A stretch of DNA of 64,000 nt. Source: Crateriforma conspicua. GTDB lineage: Bacteria > Planctomycetota > Planctomycetia > Pirellulales > Pirellulaceae. This document shows, piece after piece, positions 32,631 to 42,074 of the stretch (position 1 is its first letter; each line of letters opens with the position of its first letter). A program made the position numbers and the translations under genes. The stretch covers positions 5,002,501 to 5,066,500 of the forward strand of contig NZ_CP036319.1 in the NCBI RefSeq assembly GCF_007752935.1. Reading direction: 5' to 3'. The notes beneath the pieces are model-generated. The model saw only the letters and a list, made by a program, of their open reading frames with translations. It made no database searches and had not been told where the DNA came from.

Positions 32631-32969
32631 ATGTCCGATATTCACGCCCAGTACAACGACGTCGAAAAACTGATCGACGAAGAGAAATTCGAGGAAGCCA
32701 TCAAGGGCTTGGAAGAGATCGTCGCGCAAGACGATTCGTTCGTCCTGGCACACTTGGCCCTGGCGCGGGTCTACACCAAGACCGGACAGCACGCCGAAGC
32801 CGTTCAGCACGGTGAAAAAGCATGCGAACTGGAGCCCAACGAATCGTTCAACTTCACCGCGCTCAGCGTGACGTACCAGCGTGCGTGGGCGGGAACGCAG
32901 GACCAGGAATTCATTCGCAAGGCCGAAGACGCGATGGCCCGTGCACAAACGCTGCAAATGCAGCAGTAG
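32631..32969 (+). CDS. Small TPR-repeat protein
   Basis: 112 residues starting MSDIHAQYNDVEKLIDEEKF. At least two TPR units are visible: EEAIKGLEEIVAQDDSFVLA and HLALARVYTKTGQHAEAVQH, with EKACELEPNESF beginning a third. No signal peptide is seen, so it is probably cytoplasmic and mediates protein contacts. It lies between ppdK and tRNA-His; nothing nearby suggests a partner. Confidence 0.82.
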   Translation: MSDIHAQYNDVEKLIDEEKFEEAIKGLEEIVAQDDSFVLAHLALARVYTKTGQHAEAVQHGEKACELEPNESFNFTALSVTYQRAWAGTQDQEFIRKAEDAMARAQTLQMQQ

Positions 32970-32975
32970 AAAGCC

Positions 32976-32993
32976 GGCGACCGCCCGGTCGCC
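32976..32993 (+). terminator. Possible hairpin terminator after the TPR gene
   Basis: GGCGACC (32976-32982) and GGTCGCC (32987-32993) form a 7-bp stem with a GCCC loop, 7 nt after the TPR stop. The following sequence lacks a strong T run, so termination is uncertain. Confidence 0.35.
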
Positions 32994-33002
32994 AGAATGT
33001 CA

Positions 33003-33031
33003 TTGACCAAGATCGGCCGCGTCGATAACTT
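33003..33031 (+). promoter_or_regulatory. Candidate promoter of tRNA-His
   Basis: TTGACC at 33003-33008 matches the -35 consensus in 5 of 6. An AT-rich gataactt lies 15-17 nt downstream as a weak -10. The tRNA 5' end is about 30 nt further on. Confidence 0.38.
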
Positions 33032-33060
33032 ATCGCGAAACGGCCACATGCTTTCTTCAC

Positions 33061-33135
33061 GGTGACTGTAGCTCAGTTGGTTAGAGCGTCGGATTGTGGT
33101 TCCGAATGTCGGGGGTTCGAATCCCCTCAGTCACC
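33061..33135 (+). tRNA. tRNA-His (anticodon GTG)
   Basis: The acceptor stem GTGACTG (33062-33068) pairs with CAGTCAC (33128-33134). An encoded G-1 at 33061 pairs with the discriminator C at 33135, the identity element of histidine tRNA. The anticodon arm TCGGA-TTGTGGT-TCCGA gives anticodon GTG. D arm GCTCAGTTGGTTAGAGC and T arm GGGGG-TTCGAAT-CCCCT are normal. Confidence 0.96.
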
Positions 33136-33342
33136 CTCTTTTGACTTTCGGCCGTCTTTGCCCGTAAGTCCCACACCGGTTCGCCGCGGTGCGATTTTTC
33201 GGTGGCGGCCGTTTCTGGACGATCGCTCGCTGATCCATCCCTAGGTCACGACGCTTCCACAGCGAATCAATGGTGGCCACCGGTATGATGCGGGCGTTGG
33301 CCGCGAGTGAACCGCGTCTTCAATCCAGCGGGTCATCACCCC

Positions 33343-34539
33343 ATGAAGGTCCTTATGGTGGGCACCGGCGAATACACGACCGGATATGTCCACGATCAAG
33401 CTTCCGATTCCGACAAATCCGCTGGTGTCGTCGCACTGACGGTATTCGACCTGCGACGCCGTGGCATCGTCGAACAAGTTTTGATGGCAGGCACCAACGG
33501 CCGAAAAATGCCGGGCATCCGCGATCATTTGCAACGCGTGATCGGTGACACCTATGCCGACCTAGATGTGACCGCACTGTGTTTTCCGGCCGATGATGTC
33601 GACCGCGATCCAACCGCGTACCAGCGGGCGATCGAAGCTCTGGATCCTGGGGATGTCGTCACCGTGTTCACCCCGGACGACACACACTTTGCCATTGCGA
33701 TGGATGCGATCCGGCACGGTTGCCATGTCTTGATCGCCAAGCCGATCGTCCTGACCGTCGACCAGCACCAGCAACTGATCAGGGCCGCCAACGACGCGGA
33801 GGTTTTGGTGGCGATGGAAGTCCACAAACGCTGGGATCCGATCTATGCCGACGCACGAGATCGCATTCGAAATCTCGGATCATTCGGGTTCTTTCATGCC
33901 TACATGAGCCAACCCAAATCTCAGCTAGACACGTTTCGGTCTTGGGCGGGTCAATCAAGCGACATCAGTTACTACTTGAATGCGCATCACATCGATTTTT
34001 TGAACTGGTCGATCGGATCGATGGCCACCCCCGTTTCGGTTCACGCATCGGCGGCAACGGGATATGCCAAGGGGCGAGGAATCGACACCGAAGACACGAT
34101 CACGCTGACCGTTGACTGGGCAATGAACGACGGCACGGCAACGGGCACGGCGGTCTTCACATCTTCCTGGATCGCACCAAAATCGGATGTGCATTCCCAG
34201 CAACGATTCTTTTACATGGGGCATCAAGGCGAGGTGACCGTTGACCAGGCCCATCGCGGCTATAGCGTTGCGACCGACGGGCGAGGTTTTCAATCGGTCA
34301 ATCCGCTGTTCATGAAGTACACGCCCGATGCCCAGGGCCGATTCGCCGGACAAACCGGGTACGGGTATCGCAGCATAGAGGCGTTCGTGCAGGCCGCAAT
34401 TGAAATTCGCCGGGGGCGGGCGACACCGGACGACTTTCACGGGCGACTGGCCACGGCAAAAGACACAATCAATGTGACCGCGATCTTGCAGGCGGGGCGC
34501 CGAAGTCTGGACACCGGCACGACGATCAATCTGGACTGA
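33343..34539 (+). CDS. Gfo/Idh/MocA family oxidoreductase
   Basis: 398 residues from the ATG at 33343 ([20 protein letters not shown]). The N-terminal NAD-binding Rossmann motif is [29 protein letters not shown] and [11 protein letters not shown] mark the family fold, with the catalytic-position Lys in AKPIV. The C-terminal half gives the alpha/beta substrate domain ([17 protein letters not shown]). Such enzymes oxidise or reduce sugars and sugar derivatives with NAD(P); the substrate is unknown. Neighbours give no clear pathway. Confidence 0.88.
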   Translation: MKVLMVGTGEYTTGYVHDQASDSDKSAGVVALTVFDLRRRGIVEQVLMAGTNGRKMPGIRDHLQRVIGDTYADLDVTALCFPADDVDRDPTAYQRAIEALDPGDVVTVFTPDDTHFAIAMDAIRHGCHVLIAKPIVLTVDQHQQLIRAANDAEVLVAMEVHKRWDPIYADARDRIRNLGSFGFFHAYMSQPKSQLDTFRSWAGQSSDISYYLNAHHIDFLNWSIGSMATPVSVHASAATGYAKGRGIDTEDTITLTVDWAMNDGTATGTAVFTSSWIAPKSDVHSQQRFFYMGHQGEVTVDQAHRGYSVATDGRGFQSVNPLFMKYTPDAQGRFAGQTGYGYRSIEAFVQAAIEIRRGRATPDDFHGRLATAKDTINVTAILQAGRRSLDTGTTINLD

Positions 34540-34579
34540 CTCCATCACCGATGGATCAAGTCACGCGTCGGGCAAATCA

Positions 34580-35671
34580 TCAGGAATTCGCTTCCGCGTT
34601 GACTGCGGGTCGCGATGAATCGTTTTGGGTGTGTTGGTGCCCGGGAAGATTCTCAATGCCCACCGCGATCCCAACACCGATCAACAATGCGGCGGTCAGC
34701 TTGCCTTTGTCGTGGTCATGGAATGCCACCTCGGGCAACAGGTCGGCCAGGGCGATTCCGATAAAAAAGCCCGCTGATACGGCCAGCCCCCACCCCAACA
34801 GTTCGGTCTGTGACTGCAGGGCAGACGTACCAACAAAAAAGGCCAAAGCACCAAACGGACAAGCGGTGGAAAAGACGAGATTGGCGACCGTCTGGGCCCG
34901 CGGCGACCAATGCTGTCGCTGCATCACCGATAGGATTGCGAAGGCGTCCAGCGGCTTGTGCAGTGCCACCGCCGAAAAAGTTCCCAGTCCGGCCAACCCC
35001 AACCATGCGTCGCCGGCATGGTCCGCCATCACGCTGCTGGCCAAAGCCACGCCGTCGATCAGCGTGTGAAGCGTCAAGCCGAAGAACATGCCGAACCAAC
35101 CGAGTTTACGCCCGTCTTCCAAAGTCCCAGGCGGACGTGATGGCGGATCGGCGGCCGCCCTGTCGATCGCATCATGCCTGTCGATCGCATCATGCCTGTC
35201 GATCGCATCATGCCTGTCGATCGCATCATGCCTGTCGGTCAAATCGTGCCTGTCGGTCAAATCGTGCCTGTCGGTCAAATCGTGCCTGTCGGTCAAATCG
35301 TGATCGTGTCCGGTGCCCGGATCATCCCAATGGTCGTGTCCGTGGGCATGGCTATGGTCGTGTCCACCCTCGTGATGGGGCGACGAAACCGGACCGCCAT
35401 GATCGTGGGTGTGGAACAGCCGGATCATCAGGAACATCGCGATCAAGCCGGTCAACGCACCGGTGCACGCGCGTGATGCCGACACCAACATCTCGGTCGC
35501 ATGTGGCAGCATCGCCAGCAGCGCGATCCCCAGCATCAATCCCCCCACACCGCTCATCAGCAACTGGGTTCGCAGATGCGTCATGCGCAAAATCGCAGAC
35601 AACCGTCCACCGATCAACGATGCAAAGACGATCACGACACAGTAGGCAATCAGCAGCGGCAAAGCGGGCAT
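34580..35671 (-). CDS. ZIP family divalent metal transporter with His/Asp repeat loop
   Basis: About 363 residues from the ATG at 35671 (MPALPLLIAYCVVIVFASL, the first membrane segment); a GTG at 35737 would add 22 residues. The metal-pathway motifs are in TM4 (HTLIDGVALA) and TM5 (VALHKPLDAFAIL). Between TM3 and TM4 lies a His-rich loop (HHEGGHDHSHAHGHDHWDD) followed by four HDLTDR and four HDAIDR units encoded by an 18-bp minisatellite. The C-terminus has another HDHD segment. ZIP proteins move zinc, iron or similar ions into the cytoplasm; the loop is probably a metal-sensing or buffering part. It is divergent from the deacetylase gene. Confidence 0.9.
   Translation of the reverse strand: MPALPLLIAYCVVIVFASLIGGRLSAILRMTHLRTQLLMSGVGGLMLGIALLAMLPHATEMLVSASRACTGALTGLIAMFLMIRLFHTHDHGGPVSSPHHEGGHDHSHAHGHDHWDDPGTGHDHDLTDRHDLTDRHDLTDRHDLTDRHDAIDRHDAIDRHDAIDRHDAIDRAAADPPSRPPGTLEDGRKLGWFGMFFGLTLHTLIDGVALASSVMADHAGDAWLGLAGLGTFSAVALHKPLDAFAILSVMQRQHWSPRAQTVANLVFSTACPFGALAFFVGTSALQSQTELLGWGLAVSAGFFIGIALADLLPEVAFHDHDKGKLTAALLIGVGIAVGIENLPGHQHTQNDSSRPAVNAEANS
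35159..35302. repeat. 18-bp minisatellite (4 + 4 units) inside the ZIP gene
   Basis: Eight head-to-tail units: four identical copies of cctgtcgatcgcatcatg (35159-35230) and four identical copies of cctgtcggtcaaatcgtg (35231-35302), which differ at 4 of 18 positions. On the minus strand they read HDAIDR and HDLTDR. Identity inside each block implies recent expansion or gene conversion. Confidence 0.97.
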
Positions 35672-35876
35672 GGCGGTCCAGGTAGCGACAGGAAACGCCC
35701 ACACTAAAAGATCGCAAATTGGTTGCCTATAGGACACCGCGACAATCGCCCCGCGGCAGCAAGCAATGATCGTCCTGGCATGTCAGCCCCCCCAGGTCCG
35801 CCATCGCCGGGCAAAGCAGCGTCAAACGTGTTAGGTTGCATCCATGGGCCCGAAATCGTTTCTTTGACCGAGCATC

Positions 35877-36833
35877 ATGACGATGACGCTGCTGTACTAC
35901 GATCCCGTTTACATGCAACATCGCACGGGACGTCATCCGGAATCCGCCGAACGCTTGCAAACCGTGGTTCGGCATCTGCACTTTGTCGGGCTGGATTCGT
36001 TGTGCGATCGGCCCGGCTGGGAACCGGCAAGCCGGCTGCAAGTCGAACGTGTTCACACGGCGGAATACCTGAATCGATTGTCCCAAACCCAGGACGCCGG
36101 GGGCGGATGGTTGGACGAAGACACCATCATGAGCGACCAGTCGTTGGTCGCCGCCTTGAAGGCGTCGGGCGCCGTCTGTGACGCGGTCGATCGATTGATC
36201 GCCGGTGACGCCAAAACGGCCATGTGCTTAAGCCGACCTCCCGGTCATCACGCGCTGGCCGATCGAGCGATGGGATTCTGTTTGATCAATCACGTCGCCG
36301 TTGCGGCACGTCAGGCGACGAAGCAGCATCAAATGAATCGAGTGATGATCGTTGATTTCGACGTGCACCATGGCAACGGGACCCAAGACCTGTTTTACGA
36401 AGACGAGCAAATTGCGTTTTTTTCAATGCACCGAAGCCCGTTTTATCCACACACCGGACGTGAGGATGAAACGGGAACCGGCCCCGCCTTGGGAACCACA
36501 TGCAACGCGCCGGTGAAGTTTGGAACACCTCGGCAAACGCAAATGGAAACCTTTGCCGCCAAGCTGCAGGCCTTTGCAAGCCGACATCCGCCTGAATTGA
36601 TCATCGTCAGCGCGGGCTTTGACAGCCATCGCAATGATCCGGTTGGTTCGCTCGGCTGGGAAACCGACGACTACCAGACGATCGCCGAAACCATACTAGA
36701 TTTGGCTCACACTCATTGCGAGGGCAAGGTCATCAGCGTGCTCGAAGGCGGATACGACCCGACGGCGTTGTCCGACAGTGTGACGTTGTATTTGGAGACG
36801 TTCATGGATGATGAACATCGACGCGGTACGTAG
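35877..36833 (+). CDS. AcuC-like class II-type deacetylase (histone deacetylase superfamily)
   Basis: 318 residues. The fold signature HRTGRHPESAERL is near residue 16. The active site shows SRPPGHHA (His pair), DFDVHHGNGTQ (zinc Asp and His), SAGFDSHRNDP (zinc Asp) and EGGYD (catalytic-position Tyr). All residues needed for zinc-dependent deacetylation are present. Bacterial members act on acetyl-lysine of enzymes such as acetyl-CoA synthetase (AcuC), on acetylpolyamines or on other amides. The convergent gene encodes an acyl-CoA synthetase/GNAT fusion, which favours a protein-lysine role. No signal peptide is seen. Confidence 0.92.
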   Translation: MTMTLLYYDPVYMQHRTGRHPESAERLQTVVRHLHFVGLDSLCDRPGWEPASRLQVERVHTAEYLNRLSQTQDAGGGWLDEDTIMSDQSLVAALKASGAVCDAVDRLIAGDAKTAMCLSRPPGHHALADRAMGFCLINHVAVAARQATKQHQMNRVMIVDFDVHHGNGTQDLFYEDEQIAFFSMHRSPFYPHTGREDETGTGPALGTTCNAPVKFGTPRQTQMETFAAKLQAFASRHPPELIIVSAGFDSHRNDPVGSLGWETDDYQTIAETILDLAHTHCEGKVISVLEGGYDPTALSDSVTLYLETFMDDEHRRGT

Positions 36834-36877
36834 GACGTTGGCCGTCCGTTCAGACGCGTCGGTTCATCCCGTGGTTG

Positions 36878-39640
36878 TTACGCTTGCTTTGATTCTGCGT
36901 CCGCATTCGCATCGGACATGTCCAGCGTAAAGATCAAGGTGTCATCGCCAATGATCCGCCGGCATTGAAAGCCGCGGTTTTGAAAGATGGTCCGCATTGC
37001 ACGATTTTCCGTGGCGGTTTCAGCGACGATTTTTTGCAGCCCCCGTTGCTTTGCAATCTCCAGACAGCGGTCGGTCAGGATGGACCCCAGGCGTCTTCCC
37101 TGCCACCGGTCGTGAACCATCACGGCAAATTCGGCTTCATGATTTTCCGCATCGGCGACCAAACGTCCGACGCCGATCAAACAAGACTCACTGCCGGCGA
37201 TGGCCGGATCATCGGACTGCGCCGGCGGATGGTATTCCGCCACAAGCGCGAGTTCGCGGTCGTAATCGATGAAGCAATAACGTGCCGCCATTTCGTGTTC
37301 GACTTGCTTGAACAGGTATCGGAACCTCAACCGAATCGTTTCCTGTGAACATGTCGCCAACATCCGTGTCCAAGCTTCTTCGTCTTCGGGCCGAATCGGA
37401 CGCAACGTCACTTCGGTGCCATCACTCAGACGATCCGCACGAATCCAGCGATCGGGATAAGGACGGATCGCCAAATGTGGAAAATCGCCAGGCGCAATCG
37501 GCTTCCAATCGTGATCGACCAGGACTGTCGCATCCAACGCGATGGTTCGTGTGGGCGTCACCACCAACGGGTTGATGTCCAGTTCGATCACTTCGGGATG
37601 CTGGGCCACCATGTGGCTGATGCGTATCAATGCATCCTGCAGAGCATCCATGTCGATCGGCGGACGCCCACGGTACGCATCCAACATCGGACGACATTGC
37701 AATTGTTCCAACAGTCGCCGTGACAGCGATTCGCTAAGCGGCGGCAATTCGACCGCCGAATCTTGAAACAGTTCCGCGTCGATCCCGCCGGCGCCGACCA
37801 TCAGTACCGCGCCGAACACCGGATCGCGTTTGGCCCCCACGATCAGTTCCCGGCCCAGCGGATCGACCAACATCGGCTGGACCGTGACCCCGCGAACCTG
37901 GATGTCGGGTCGTGCCTGTGCCGATCGTTGATGGATCGTCTGGTAGGCTTCGGCCACCTGTTCGGCGTTGCTGACATTCAGCACGACACCACCGACGTCG
38001 GTCTTGTGAGTCAATTCGGGTGCGTAGACTTTCACGGCGACGGGATACCCCATCGCATCGGCGACGGCAATTGCTTCGTTAGCGGATCGCACGACTTGCG
38101 GCATCGTGACATCGATCCCATAAGCCGCCAGCAGACGCTTGCTACGCAGTTCCGACCAAACTTGTGATGATTGTTTTTCCGCGGCATCGCCTTCACCGCC
38201 CAACAAATCGTCCACCGTCCGATCATCACTGACCACCACCGGCGGTGCGGCTTTGGGCGTTTCATACAACAGATCGTATCGGCGTCCGTAGTGCACCAAA
38301 TGCCCAAATGCGGTGACCGCTTTTTCGGGACTGGAATACACCGCGATGTCGTGGTCATGAAGCCACTTCGCCCCGGACGCCGCTCGCGACCCGCCCATCC
38401 AACATGCGATCAAAGGCTTCCGGTGTGCTTTGGCAACATCCGCAATTCGCCGCGCGGTTTGATCCGGATCGGTCAGCGGTTGCGGAACCAGGATCGCCAA
38501 CAAAGCGTCCACGCCGTGATCGGCCAGCATCACGTCGGCCGCTTCGCTGTAGTGGACCGGATCGGTGTCGCCAAAAACAACGGCGGGATTGTCACGCGAC
38601 CAACCGCTGGGAAAAAGTTCGTCCATCGCATTGCGGCGTTGCGGATCCAACTTTGCAAGTTGCCCACGACATCGCATCAATGCATCCACGGCCATCACCC
38701 CCGGGCCCCCGGCGTTGGTCAAAATTCCCAAGCGTGAACCACATCGATTCGGGTAACGGGTCAACAATTCCGCACAGCCCCACAAGTCTTCCGCCTGATC
38801 GACACGCACAATGCCCGCGCGTGCAAACGCGGCGTCATACACCGCATCGATTCCCACCATGGCACCGGTGTGAGATGCCGCAGCGATCGCAGATTGATGG
38901 TACCGCCCCGCTTTGCATGCGATGATCGGCTTGTACCGAGTGAAGGCCCGCGCGGCCGACATGAAACGCCGTGCGTCGGCCAGCGATTGCAAGTAAATCA
39001 CGATCGCATCGGTGTGCGGATCAAACGCCAGATGGTCGATCAAATCAGCCATCGTCACGTTCACCATGTTGCCGACCGACACGACGCAGGAAAAGCCGAT
39101 TCCTTCGCTGGCGGCGCGATCCAGAATCGATGCACAAAAGGCGGCCGACTGTGAAAGAAACGCCACGTTCCCCTTTTGCACCACATCGGTCGCAAAGCTG
39201 GCATTCAATCCGACCGGTGGGCGAATCACGCCAAGACAATTCGGACCGATCATCCGCATCCGCGGATACTTGGCCAAAACGGTCTTCAGTTCGTCTTCGC
39301 GCCCGCGCCCTATCGGACCAATCTCTCGAAAGCCATCGCTTAGACAGATCAATCCGCCCACGCCGGCCTTGCCACACTGATCCACCACGTCGGGCGTCGC
39401 ATCGGCGGGGGTGCACAGCACCGCCAGATCAACGGCGTGTGGCACGTCACTGATACGAGAAACACAATTCAGCCCATGGACTGCATCGTGGGCCGGATTG
39501 ATTGGGACAACGGGGCCTGAAAAATCGGTACTGATCAGGTTGGCGATCACTCGTTCCCCGACACTGCCGACACGCGAACTGGCGCCAATCACAGCCACAC
39601 TTTTAGGCGAAAAGATCTTGCGCAAAGGTCGAAACGGCAT
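36878..39640 (-). CDS. ADP-forming acyl-CoA synthetase fused to GNAT acetyltransferase (Pat-like)
   Basis: 920 residues from the ATG at 39640 (MPFRPLRKIF). Order: CoA-binding domain (about 5-135; SVAVIGASSRVGSVGERV), succinyl-CoA-ligase-like domains (about 150-460) with the SHTGA motif that carries the phosphohistidine in active ADP-forming synthetases, ATP-grasp domain (about 490-700; VAVKVYAPELTHKTDVGGV), and a C-terminal GNAT domain (about 740-900; DRWQGRRLGSILTDRCLEIA, acetyl-CoA pyrophosphate loop). This is the arrangement of the protein acetyltransferase Pat/PatZ of enterobacteria. It is convergent with the AcuC-like deacetylase, so the two may form a reversible acetylation pair. Confidence 0.9.
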   Translation of the reverse strand: MPFRPLRKIFSPKSVAVIGASSRVGSVGERVIANLISTDFSGPVVPINPAHDAVHGLNCVSRISDVPHAVDLAVLCTPADATPDVVDQCGKAGVGGLICLSDGFREIGPIGRGREDELKTVLAKYPRMRMIGPNCLGVIRPPVGLNASFATDVVQKGNVAFLSQSAAFCASILDRAASEGIGFSCVVSVGNMVNVTMADLIDHLAFDPHTDAIVIYLQSLADARRFMSAARAFTRYKPIIACKAGRYHQSAIAAASHTGAMVGIDAVYDAAFARAGIVRVDQAEDLWGCAELLTRYPNRCGSRLGILTNAGGPGVMAVDALMRCRGQLAKLDPQRRNAMDELFPSGWSRDNPAVVFGDTDPVHYSEAADVMLADHGVDALLAILVPQPLTDPDQTARRIADVAKAHRKPLIACWMGGSRAASGAKWLHDHDIAVYSSPEKAVTAFGHLVHYGRRYDLLYETPKAAPPVVVSDDRTVDDLLGGEGDAAEKQSSQVWSELRSKRLLAAYGIDVTMPQVVRSANEAIAVADAMGYPVAVKVYAPELTHKTDVGGVVLNVSNAEQVAEAYQTIHQRSAQARPDIQVRGVTVQPMLVDPLGRELIVGAKRDPVFGAVLMVGAGGIDAELFQDSAVELPPLSESLSRRLLEQLQCRPMLDAYRGRPPIDMDALQDALIRISHMVAQHPEVIELDINPLVVTPTRTIALDATVLVDHDWKPIAPGDFPHLAIRPYPDRWIRADRLSDGTEVTLRPIRPEDEEAWTRMLATCSQETIRLRFRYLFKQVEHEMAARYCFIDYDRELALVAEYHPPAQSDDPAIAGSESCLIGVGRLVADAENHEAEFAVMVHDRWQGRRLGSILTDRCLEIAKQRGLQKIVAETATENRAMRTIFQNRGFQCRRIIGDDTLIFTLDMSDANADAESKQA

Positions 39641-39857
39641 CTCGCAATCCGTCGGGCGTCGTCCAATCAAGCGGGGGCATCAATACGTCAAGTCTAACGA
39701 ATCGCCGATCTGGAACGCGGCAAGGTTCTGACAGTTCCTTGTAACCGCGACGCTTTGGTCCGCCGGTCGCCTCCGCCCGCTGTCCCAACCGTTATCCTGT
39801 TGGCTTTCCCACCCCGCCTGAAACCCTTCCTTCGAATCTTGGGAGCCCAACCTGATC

Positions 39858-42074
39858 ATGAGACTCGGCACACCGCCGGCGCTGAGAACCGCCGCCATTT
39901 TGGCCCTGCTGACCGCCACCGCCTTCGGCCATCGTCTGGCCACAGCGAACGACGACACCGCAAAGCGGCCAAACATCTTGTTTGTGTTTTCCGACGACCA
40001 CGCGACGCAGGCCATTGGCGCTTACGGTTCGAAAATCAACCAAACGCCCCATCTGGATCGCATTGCCAGCGACGGCATGTTGTTTCGCAATTCGTTCTGC
40101 GCCAATTCGATTTGTGGACCGTCCCGAGCCTGCATCCTGACCGGCAAGCACAGTCACATCAACGGATTCCGACGCAACGGCAACCGTTTTGACGGCAGCC
40201 AAGTGACGTTTCCCAAGTTGTTGCAGGATGTCGGCTATCAAACCGCACTAATCGGAAAGTGGCACCTGGGGACCGACCCGACAGGGTTCGATCACTGGGA
40301 AGTCTTGCCGGGACAAGGCAACTATTACAACCCGGTCTTTCTGCAGATGGGTGGTGACCGCAAGCAATACGAAGGCTATGTCACCGACATCATTACCGAA
40401 CAGGCGCTGGACTGGCTGAAGAACCGTGACGAGGACAAGCCGTTCTTGATGATGTGCCAACACAAAGCACCGCACCGAAATTGGTCGCCACCGCCACGTC
40501 ACTTTTCACTGTACAAGGACACCGACGTTCCCGTCCCGGAAACCCTTTTCGATGACTATCAGGGACGAAGCGAACTGCTGAAAGAAAACGAAATGTCGAT
40601 CGCCGATCACATGTATTGGCAGCACGACATGAAGTTCCAGGGCGAAAACCAGTTCCCCGAACACTTTGCATCCGGCATCATCAATCGCGAATATCAGCGA
40701 ATGACGGACCAGCAAAAAGCCGCCTGGGACGCCGCCTATGGCCCGGAAAACGAAGCTCTGATCAAGTCGATCCGTGACGGTTCGATGTCCGAGCAAGACA
40801 TCGTTCGGTGGAAATATCAACGCTACATCAAAGACTACCTGCGATGTGTTCAAGCGGTCGATGACAGCGTCGGTCAGCTGCTAAATTACTTGGATGATTC
40901 CGGCTTGGCCGAAAACACCATCGTGATCTACAGCTCCGACCAAGGTTTCTACTTGGGCGAACACGGCTGGTATGACAAGCGTTGGATGTTCGAAGAATCG
41001 CTGCAGATGCCTTTCATTATTCGCTGGCCCGGTAAGGTCAAAAGCGGCGTCGAATCCAAAGCGTTGATCCAAAACATCGATTACGCGCCGACGTTCCTGG
41101 AAATCGCGGGCGCCGGTGTCCCCGATGAAATCCAAGGACGCAGCATGGTGTCGATGCTGAAGAACGAAGGCAAAGCGACGTCCGATTGGCGCGACGCGAT
41201 CTATTACGCGTACTATGAAAATGCCGCAGTGCACAACGTGCCGCTTCACGATGGCGTCCGAACGGATCGGTACAAGTTGATGTACTTCGCCCGCACTCGC
41301 CAATGGAATCTGTTTGATCTGCAAACGGATCCGCTGGAACTAAAAAGCGTGCATGACGATCCGCAGTACGCATCGATTTTGCTGGCGATGCAAAAACGGT
41401 ACTGGGATTTGCGTGTTCTGTACGACGTGAACACGGCGACCATTCCTGCGACCCGCGGCACCGAAAAATGGTGGGCCGATCGCTTTCAATCGCAGACACG
41501 CCGTGCATCCCAGGGCAACGCGGACCTTGCCTTCATCGGCGATTCAATCACGCAAGGTTGGGAGGGCGCCGGCAAAAAGGTGTGGCAGGAATTCTACGGT
41601 GACCGAAGCCCGATCAACTTGGGAATCAGTGGCGACCGTACCGAACACGTGATTTGGCGTTTGGACAAAGGCAAGGTCAACAAGTTGAACCCGAAGGTGG
41701 CCGTTGTCATGATCGGCACCAACAACACCGGTCACTTGATGCAGTCGCCCGATCAGGTCGCCCAGGGCGTGACGGCCATCATCGAAGATTTGCGACAGCG
41801 TTGGGCGGACACCCAGATTCTGTTGTTGGGAATCTTCCCACGGGGCGCGGCCCCATTCGATCTTTATCGTTTGAACAACATTGCGATCAACGATCGAATC
41901 CGCAAACTGGCCGATGGTTCACACGTGCACTATATGGATATCGGTGACGTGTTCCTGGAATCCGATGGCACAATCAGCAAGACAATCATGCCCGATCAGT
42001 TGCACTTGAGCGAAGCGGGTTATCGGCTTTGGGCCGAAGCGATCGAACCCAAGCTGAAAGATCTAGGGCTTTGA
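39858..42074 (+). CDS. Sulfatase fused to SGNH/GDSL hydrolase
   Basis: 738 residues. A signal peptide (about 1-31) precedes a family S1 sulfatase (about 37-530) with metal-binding DD at 46-47 and formylglycine motif C86-G-P-S-R in SICGPSRACILTGKHS. From about residue 553 a second catalytic domain begins: LAFIGDSITQGWEG with the nucleophile Ser near 562, NLGISGDRTEHV, MIGTNNTG, and DQLHLSEAG with Asp713/His716. This is the Ser-Asp-His set of SGNH esterases. A combined sulfate and acyl ester removal from one polysaccharide is the obvious guess. The 3' end overlaps the convergent lipoprotein gene by 12 nt. Confidence 0.92.
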   Translation: MRLGTPPALRTAAILALLTATAFGHRLATANDDTAKRPNILFVFSDDHATQAIGAYGSKINQTPHLDRIASDGMLFRNSFCANSICGPSRACILTGKHSHINGFRRNGNRFDGSQVTFPKLLQDVGYQTALIGKWHLGTDPTGFDHWEVLPGQGNYYNPVFLQMGGDRKQYEGYVTDIITEQALDWLKNRDEDKPFLMMCQHKAPHRNWSPPPRHFSLYKDTDVPVPETLFDDYQGRSELLKENEMSIADHMYWQHDMKFQGENQFPEHFASGIINREYQRMTDQQKAAWDAAYGPENEALIKSIRDGSMSEQDIVRWKYQRYIKDYLRCVQAVDDSVGQLLNYLDDSGLAENTIVIYSSDQGFYLGEHGWYDKRWMFEESLQMPFIIRWPGKVKSGVESKALIQNIDYAPTFLEIAGAGVPDEIQGRSMVSMLKNEGKATSDWRDAIYYAYYENAAVHNVPLHDGVRTDRYKLMYFARTRQWNLFDLQTDPLELKSVHDDPQYASILLAMQKRYWDLRVLYDVNTATIPATRGTEKWWADRFQSQTRRASQGNADLAFIGDSITQGWEGAGKKVWQEFYGDRSPINLGISGDRTEHVIWRLDKGKVNKLNPKVAVVMIGTNNTGHLMQSPDQVAQGVTAIIEDLRQRWADTQILLLGIFPRGAAPFDLYRLNNIAINDRIRKLADGSHVHYMDIGDVFLESDGTISKTIMPDQLHLSEAGYRLWAEAIEPKLKDLGL

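Noticed and set aside
35159-35302. CRISPR array
   Set aside because: The units are contiguous without spacers and are in frame within the ZIP gene.
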